From an uncultured bacterium (lineage in GTDB: Bacteria; Pseudomonadota; Alphaproteobacteria; SP197), in the NCBI GenBank assembly GCA_938014945.1, contig CALLQH010000360.1, positions 1 through 9,500 of the forward strand: DNA of 9,500 bases, in the 5' to 3' direction. Each line of letters begins with the position of its first letter. Within the stretch, counting starts at the first letter, position 1. The notes below the pieces were generated by a model. It did not search any database. It had not been told where the DNA came from and saw only the letters and a list, made by a program, of their open reading frames with translations. Made by a program: the position numbers and the translations under genes. Below are positions 6,216 to 9,500 of the stretch, in pieces.

Positions 6216-7853
6216 ATGGCCAGGGGCCCGAAGATCACCGCAGAAGACATGGCCGGAGCCGAGAAGCTCGCGGGCGTGCGCTACACCGCCAAGGAACGCA
6301 CACTGGCGCTCAACACCATCGGCCTGCAGATCGCGCGCGAGCGCGCCGTGCGCAAGGTGGACCTGCCCAACGACCTCGGCCCCGCCTGCGTCTTCGAGCC
6401 GCTGCTGCCGGGTACGCCTGTGCCGACGCGCGAGAGGGTGCGCCGCTCGCCCGCCACGCGCCGCGCCCTGCCCGCCAGCGATACCGACATCGCCTTCGCT
6501 TCGCTCACCGATCTTTCGGCCTGGTTGAAGAGCCGCAAGATCACCAGCCGTCGTCTCACAGAACTCTATCTGGCGCGCCTGAAGGAGCATGACGGGCGCC
6601 TGGAAGCCGTCGTCACGCTGACGGAAGACCTCGCCATGGCCCAGGCGCGCCGCGCCGACCGGGAGATCGCCCGCGGCAAATGGCGCGGCCCCCTGCACGG
6701 CGTGCCCTGGGGCGCCAAGGACCTGCTCGACACCAGGGGCATCTCCACGACCTGGGGTGCCGCACCCTATGCCGGGCGGATGCCGTCGCGCGATGCCCGC
6801 GTCGTAACCCTGCTGGAGGAGGCCGGCGCCGTGCTGGTCGCCAAGCTGTCCCTGGGCGCGCTCGCCTGGGGCGAACTCTGGCACAAGGGCAAGACGCGCA
6901 ATCCCTGGAATCTGGAGGAGGGTTCGTCGGGCTCCAGCGCCGGATCGGGTGCGGCCGTGGCGGCCGGCTGCGTCGGCTTTGCCATCGGCTCGGAGACCCT
7001 GGGCTCGATCCTGTCGCCCGCCGACCGCTGCGGCACCGTCGGCCTGCGCCCGACCTTCGGGCGGGTGCCGCGTTCCGGTGCCATGGCGCTGTGCTGGTCG
7101 CTCGACAAGCTGGGCCCGCTGACACGCAGCGCCGAGGACGCCATGCTGGTGCTGGAAGCCATCGATACCTTCGACGCGACCGACCCCGGCAGCCGCGACG
7201 TGCCGCTGGAGTTCGACGCACGGCGCAGCGTCGAGGGCGCGGTGATCGGCTACGATCCGGCCTGGCTCGAAGGCCCCGTGGGAACCCAGGCCGACCGTGA
7301 TGCCCTGAAGGCGCTCAAGCGCGCGGGCTGCCGCGTGAAGAAGATCCGCCTGCCGGACCTTCCCTATGATTCGCTCGAGACCATCCTCAACGTCGAGGCG
7401 GCCGCGGCCTTCGAGGAACTGACGCTGGACGGGCGCGACGACGACCTGCCCCTGCAGGGCGACATCTCCTGGTCCAACGAGTTCCGCAAGGCTCATCTCG
7501 TCTCGGCCGTCGCCATGGTCCAGGCCGAGCGGCTGCGCCGCCGCACCATGCAGGTCATGGCCGAGGTCATGGAGGACGTGGACGCCCTGCTCGCCCCGGT
7601 CGACGGCACGCCGCTGCTCACCATCACCAACTGCACCGGCCATCCCGCCCTTGCCGTGCCGACCGGTTTCGCCTGGCGCGAGGACGAGGCTTATGCCCCC
7701 TGCCCGAAGCAGGACGGCAGCCAGGGCCGGCTGCTGCCCCATGTCACCGCCCTGTGGGGCCGCCTCTACGAGGACGGCCGCCTGGTCGAACTCGGCATGG
7801 CCCTGGAGCGCGAAATGGCCCGCGGCATTCAGCGTCCGCCCCTGTTCGCCTGA
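6216..7853 (+). CDS. Amidase signature family hydrolase
   Basis: This 545-residue cytoplasmic protein is an amidase-signature enzyme (PF01425) that hydrolyses a carboxamide or related C-N bond with a Ser-cisSer-Lys triad. The triad is visible: Lys168 in GVPWGAKDLLDTRG, cis-Ser240 in the GSSAGSGAAVAAG loop (239-251) and nucleophile Ser264 in ETLGSILSP (260-268). The Ser-Ser distance of 24 and Lys-Ser distance of 72 fit the family. The nucleophile motif departs from the common DTGGSIR form, but ETLGSI-SP is, as I recall, normal for a distinct clade of GatA-like amidases that also has the TRNPWN and CGTVGLRPTFGRV blocks seen here. About 95 residues precede the core, an extension shared by that clade. 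It is not a tRNA amidotransferase GatA: no gatB or gatC is nearby and the motifs differ. Substrate unknown. It stands 29 nt before the GFA cluster. Confidence 0.92.
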   Translation: MARGPKITAEDMAGAEKLAGVRYTAKERTLALNTIGLQIARERAVRKVDLPNDLGPACVFEPLLPGTPVPTRERVRRSPATRRALPASDTDIAFASLTDLSAWLKSRKITSRRLTELYLARLKEHDGRLEAVVTLTEDLAMAQARRADREIARGKWRGPLHGVPWGAKDLLDTRGISTTWGAAPYAGRMPSRDARVVTLLEEAGAVLVAKLSLGALAWGELWHKGKTRNPWNLEEGSSGSSAGSGAAVAAGCVGFAIGSETLGSILSPADRCGTVGLRPTFGRVPRSGAMALCWSLDKLGPLTRSAEDAMLVLEAIDTFDATDPGSRDVPLEFDARRSVEGAVIGYDPAWLEGPVGTQADRDALKALKRAGCRVKKIRLPDLPYDSLETILNVEAAAAFEELTLDGRDDDLPLQGDISWSNEFRKAHLVSAVAMVQAERLRRRTMQVMAEVMEDVDALLAPVDGTPLLTITNCTGHPALAVPTGFAWREDEAYAPCPKQDGSQGRLLPHVTALWGRLYEDGRLVELGMALEREMARGIQRPPLFA

Positions 7854-7865
7854 ACCCCGCATCGC

Positions 7866-7873
7866 AAGGAGAG
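7866..7873 (+). promoter_or_regulatory. Ribosome binding site of GFA copy 1
   Basis: AAGGAGAG lies nine nucleotides before ATG 7883. It excludes the longer frame that opens at 7754 inside the amidase gene and fixes the start of the first GFA protein. Confidence 0.75.
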
Positions 7874-7882
7874 CGAACCCCA

Positions 7883-8305
7883 ATGGCCTTCCAACCGATC
7901 CCTGGCGGCTGCCAGTGCGGCGGCGTGCGCTACACCCTGGATGCCCCGCCCAGCGAGGTCATCCACTGCCACTGCTCGATGTGCCGCAAGGCCCACGGCG
8001 CGCTCTTCGCCAGCTTCGGCAGTTATCCCGCTGCGGCGCTGACCATCGAACGCGGCGCCGAGACCCTGGCCGACTTCCAGAGCTCACCCGGCACCCACCG
8101 ACTGTTCTGTCCTTCCTGCGGCTGCCAGCTCTTCAACCGGGTCGACAAGTGGAGCGACAGCGTCTTCGTCGTTGTCGGCACGCTCGATGCCGGGGAACGC
8201 CCCGGCCACGATCCGGCGAACGAACGCCACATCTTCTGGGAATCGCGCGTCGGCTGGTACGACGCCGGCGACAGCCTGCGGAAGGATACCGGCTATGGCG
8301 ACTGA
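7883..8305 (+). CDS. GFA-family zinc protein, copy 1
   Basis: This 140-residue protein belongs to the GFA / CENP-V zinc-binding fold (PF04828), whose namesake, glutathione-dependent formaldehyde-activating enzyme, was described as aiding S-hydroxymethylglutathione formation; that catalytic role is disputed and many members have unknown function. All seven family cysteines are present: Cys10 and Cys12 (GGCQCG), Cys29, Cys31 and Cys34 (HCHCSMC) and Cys76 and Cys79 (FCPSCG), plus Cys81. In the family the first pair and last pair bind a structural zinc and the middle three a second, exchangeable zinc. Length is short compared with classical Gfa (about 190) and typical for the abundant small GFA proteins. 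It has no signal peptide. It is the first of three tandem copies, 29 nt after the amidase, and its end overlaps copy 2 by 11 nt. Confidence 0.92.
   Translation: MAFQPIPGGCQCGGVRYTLDAPPSEVIHCHCSMCRKAHGALFASFGSYPAAALTIERGAETLADFQSSPGTHRLFCPSCGCQLFNRVDKWSDSVFVVVGTLDAGERPGHDPANERHIFWESRVGWYDAGDSLRKDTGYGD
8282..8286 (+). promoter_or_regulatory. Ribosome binding site of GFA copy 2
   Basis: AAGGA at the end of copy 1 lies eight nucleotides before ATG 8295, selecting this start over the longer frame that opens at 8172 within copy 1. Confidence 0.65.
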
Positions 8306-8738
8306 GACCCCGTTCACGCCATGCCGGGGCGGCTGCCTGTGCGGCGCGGTGCGCTTCGAGATCACCGCGCCCGCGCACGATGTCTATCACTGCCACTGCT
8401 CGATCTGCCGCAAGCTGCAGGGTGCGCTCTATCCGACCTATGCCGTGGTCGCGCGCAAGGCCTTCACCCTGCTTTCGGGGGCCGACAACCTCGGCACCTT
8501 CGACAGTTCGCCCACCACCCACCGCCATTTCTGCCGCACCTGCGGCAGCCATGTCTGGGAGGAGGTCGAATCCAAGCCCGACGCGATCTGGTTCTCCGCG
8601 GGCACCCTGGACGACGGCGCCGATCCCGGCGGCCGCGAGGGCACGGAGCGCCACATCTTCTGGGAATCGCGCACCGGCTGGTACGAACCCGCCGACGGCC
8701 TGCCGCGCATCATCGAATTCGGACCGGAGAAAGCCTGA
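8295..8738 (+). CDS. GFA-family zinc protein, copy 2
   Basis: This 147-residue GFA-family protein keeps the seven zinc-ligand cysteines: Cys14 and Cys16 (GGCLCG), Cys33, Cys35 and Cys38 (HCHCSIC) and Cys80 and Cys83 (FCRTCG). It lacks the extra cysteine that follows the last CxxC in copies 1 and 3 (CGSH here instead of CGCQ). A conserved block GTERHIFWESRTGWY at 116-130 closely matches the end of copy 1 (NERHIFWESRVGWY), showing that copies 1 and 2 are related along the full length. The start overlaps copy 1 by 11 nt and the stop shares one base with the start of copy 3, so all three are likely co-translated. Function beyond the family assignment is not visible; glutathione or a glutathione adduct is the expected ligand by analogy. 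Confidence 0.92.
   Translation: MATETPFTPCRGGCLCGAVRFEITAPAHDVYHCHCSICRKLQGALYPTYAVVARKAFTLLSGADNLGTFDSSPTTHRHFCRTCGSHVWEEVESKPDAIWFSAGTLDDGADPGGREGTERHIFWESRTGWYEPADGLPRIIEFGPEKA
8726..8730 (+). promoter_or_regulatory. Ribosome binding site of GFA copy 3
   Basis: GGAGA near the end of copy 2 lies seven nucleotides before ATG 8738, which is part of a TGATG stop-start junction. Confidence 0.65.
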
Positions 8739-9151
8739 TGTCCTTCGAGACCCTGACCGGCGGCTGCCAGTGCGGCGCCGTGCGCTTCGAGGTACGCGAG
8801 GAGGCGACCGACCTCTACCACTGCCACTGCTCCATGTGCCGCAAGGTCCATGGCGCGTCCTTTGCCACCTACGCCATCGCGCCCCGTCCGGCGCTGACCG
8901 TCACCAAGGGCGCCGACAACCTCTCCCACTACGACACCTCGGCCGGCGTCACGCGCAACTTCTGCCGCACCTGCGGCTGCCAGATCACCATCGACGTCGC
9001 CTCGTCGCCCGATTCCATCTGGTTCTCGCCGGGCACACTCGACGGCGGCAGGCATCCCGGCGCCGCGGCGCGCGAACGCCATATCTATGTCGCTTCCAAG
9101 CTGCCCTGGCTGCACCTGGACGAGACCCTGCCGCGCGAGGACGTGACATGA
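8738..9151 (+). CDS. GFA-family zinc protein, copy 3
   Basis: This 137-residue GFA-family protein carries Cys10 and Cys12 (GGCQCG), Cys29, Cys31 and Cys34 (HCHCSMC), Cys76 and Cys79 (FCRTCG) and the extra Cys81, so both zinc sites should be intact. Its middle resembles copy 2 (KGADNLSHYDTS against SGADNLGTFDSS, and SIWFSPGTLDGG against AIWFSAGTLDDG), but its C-terminus differs: RHIYVASKLPWLHLDETLP replaces the HIFWESR-GWY block of copies 1 and 2 and is nearer the form of ordinary GFA proteins. That divergence suggests distinct ligands for the copies. It begins at a TGATG junction with copy 2 and is the last gene before the intergenic region with the terminator at 9296. Confidence 0.92.
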   Translation: MSFETLTGGCQCGAVRFEVREEATDLYHCHCSMCRKVHGASFATYAIAPRPALTVTKGADNLSHYDTSAGVTRNFCRTCGCQITIDVASSPDSIWFSPGTLDGGRHPGAAARERHIYVASKLPWLHLDETLPREDVT

Positions 9152-9204
9152 GCCACGCCCCCGGGCCATGATGGACGCGGCGCACAGGCCGCCATCTCTC
9201 GGAC

Positions 9205-9208
9205 GGAG
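9205..9208 (+). promoter_or_regulatory. Ribosome binding site of the putative leader peptide
   Basis: GGAG, in the context ACGGAG, stands nine nucleotides before the ATG at 9218. It is a better match than the sequence before the MFS gene itself, and is the main reason to take the small open frame seriously. Confidence 0.45.
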
Positions 9209-9217
9209 TTTCCCGGC

Positions 9218-9268
9218 ATGATCCCGGCACACCACGTCGTAACGCAGCAAGAGCGCACCGTACGGTAG
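9218..9268 (+). CDS. Putative 16-residue leader peptide upstream of the MFS gene
   Basis: The frame encodes MIPAHHVVTQQERTVR and ends in TAG. It has a well-spaced GGAG site and sits between the GFA operon and a strong terminator placed just before a multidrug-type MFS gene, the position expected of a regulatory leader peptide. The sequence contains no run of a single amino acid like biosynthetic-operon leaders; the HH-VV and basic RTVR parts are the only distinctive features. It matches no leader that I recognise. Its stop codon falls inside the ascending arm of the hairpin at 9262-9285, so a ribosome at the end of the frame would prevent that hairpin. A frame of this length can arise by chance, so translation is unproven. 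Confidence 0.4.
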   Translation: MIPAHHVVTQQERTVR

Positions 9269-9285
9269 GCAACCGCCCTTACCGT
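9262..9285 (+). promoter_or_regulatory. Hairpin spanning the leader stop codon
   Basis: ACGGTA (9262-9267) pairs perfectly with TACCGT (9280-9285), and GGC (9268-9270) can pair with GCC (9275-9277) around an AACC loop, with a two-base CT bulge. It can be enclosed by GCGCA (9253-9257) pairing with TGCGC (9291-9295), which would end exactly where the terminator stem begins. It has no following U tract, so it is not itself a terminator. Confidence 0.45.
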
Positions 9286-9295
9286 CCCGCTGCGC

Positions 9296-9322
9296 GCCCT
9301 CGTTTCCCGAGGGCTTTTTTTT
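9296..9322 (+). terminator. Intrinsic (Rho-independent) terminator
   Basis: GCCCTCG (9296-9302) and CGAGGGC (9308-9314) form a perfect seven-pair stem around a TTTCC loop, followed directly by eight T residues (9315-9322). This is a textbook + strand terminator and the only one seen in the window. It ends transcription 145 nt after the last GFA gene, but it also lies only 28 nt before the MFS start, leaving no room for a normal promoter between, so it may act as an attenuator for that gene. Confidence 0.9.
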
Positions 9323-9350
9323 GCCCGTTGTTCGACGCCCGGATGCCGCC

Positions 9351-9500
9351 ATGACCGCCACCACACGCACCCCGCCCAGGTTCCTGACCCTGATCCTGCT
9401 TGCCGGTCTATCTGTCGGCACGCTCAACCTGTTCCTGCCTTCCCTTGCGGGCATCGCGGCGGAATTCGGGGCCGACTACGGCCTCGTCAATCTCTCGATC
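9351..9500 (+). CDS. Bcr/CflA-type multidrug MFS transporter, N-terminal part
   Basis: The first 50 codons of a gene that runs off the right edge are present. After a short polar, threonine- and proline-rich start comes a hydrophobic helix (about 11-33) and the segment TLNLFLPSLAGIAAEFGADY at 24-43. The pattern LN-FLPSL--IA-EFGADY--V is typical of the start of Bcr/CflA-family proton-driven efflux proteins, which expel drugs or small metabolites such as bicyclomycin, chloramphenicol or cysteine-related compounds. ATG 9351 is chosen because an ATG at 9343 hits a stop after two codons. Only a weak GGA precedes it by seven nucleotides. Just upstream are the terminator and the putative leader peptide, so expression may depend on terminator read-through. 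Family likely, substrate unknown, C-terminal part not seen. Confidence 0.85.
   Translation, partial: MTATTRTPPRFLTLILLAGLSVGTLNLFLPSLAGIAAEFGADYGLVNLSI

Larger units (their letters stand above)
9152..9350 (+). other. Intergenic region between GFA copy 3 and the MFS transporter
   Basis: This 199-nt gap is the longest non-coding stretch in the window. It contains a 16-codon open frame with a good ribosome binding site, a hairpin over that frame's stop codon, and an intrinsic terminator 28 nt before the MFS start. I see no convincing -35/-10 promoter pair, so where transcription of the MFS gene begins is undetermined. Confidence 0.6.

Noticed and set aside
4165..6250. Two long - strand open frames opposite the EamA genes
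   Set aside because: Their Asp/Gly/His/Gln/Arg-rich translations are complements of hydrophobic transmembrane codons, and they have no domain signal.
6105..7883. Long open frame on the - strand (592 codons) opposite the amidase
   Set aside because: Same shadow effect. The amidase on the + strand has a complete catalytic triad and ribosome binding site; the antisense product resembles nothing.
7651..9171. 506-codon + strand frame running across the amidase end and GFA genes
   Set aside because: It is an arginine/proline/serine-rich out-of-frame translation. The overlapping frames encode intact GFA proteins with all zinc ligands.
9257..9266. Perfect 10-bp palindrome ACCGTACGGT
   Set aside because: It lies inside the putative leader frame and is explained as part of the hairpin region. 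There is no second copy or regulator gene nearby to support an operator.

Overview
The window is a dense, one-directional stretch of a GC-rich bacterial chromosome. All eleven well-supported genes lie on the + strand. High GC with strong G/C third-position bias, and the mix of families (DmdA-like GcvT protein, M81/MlrC-like metallopeptidase, ChaC, paired EamA transporters, tandem GFA proteins, Bcr/CflA transporter), suggest an alphaproteobacterium, perhaps Rhodospirillales-like and possibly marine. This placement is inference; no rRNA or other marker gene is present. I see no mobile element, CRISPR array, tRNA, rRNA or transcription regulator gene.

Layout: a membrane fatty acid desaturase (7-948) is followed after 64 nt by an M81 (MlrC-like) metallopeptidase (1013-2506) and after 35 nt by a DmdA-like, folate-dependent GcvT-family protein (2542-3684). 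The next three genes are translationally packed: a ChaC gamma-glutamylcyclotransferase overlaps the DmdA-like gene by 4 nt (3681-4409), then two paralogous EamA/DMT exporters or importers each overlap the preceding gene by 14 nt (4396-5292, 5279-6166). After 49 nt comes an amidase-signature hydrolase (6216-7853), then after 29 nt three tandem GFA-family (CENP-V/GFA fold) zinc proteins that overlap or abut (7883-8305, 8295-8738, 8738-9151). No gap inside 949-9151 is longer than 64 nt and no convincing terminator interrupts it, so 1013-9151 could be one operon, with the desaturase perhaps its first member.

The 199-nt gap 9152-9350 holds a strong intrinsic terminator (9296-9322), preceded by a 16-codon open frame with a good ribosome binding site (9218-9268) and a hairpin across its stop codon. 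The terminator ends only 28 nt before the start of a Bcr/CflA-type multidrug MFS transporter that runs off the right edge. This arrangement looks like a leader-peptide/terminator attenuator for the efflux gene, although it may simply be the end of the GFA operon.

How the genes may work together (inference): two hydrolases (M81 and amidase) could open an amide- or peptide-like substrate brought in by the paired DMT transporters; the DmdA-like protein could move a one-carbon group from a methylated intermediate to tetrahydrofolate; and ChaC plus three GFA proteins point to glutathione turnover and possibly glutathione/formaldehyde-adduct chemistry. No dehydrogenase or hydrolase completing formaldehyde oxidation is in the window, and the substrate is unknown.
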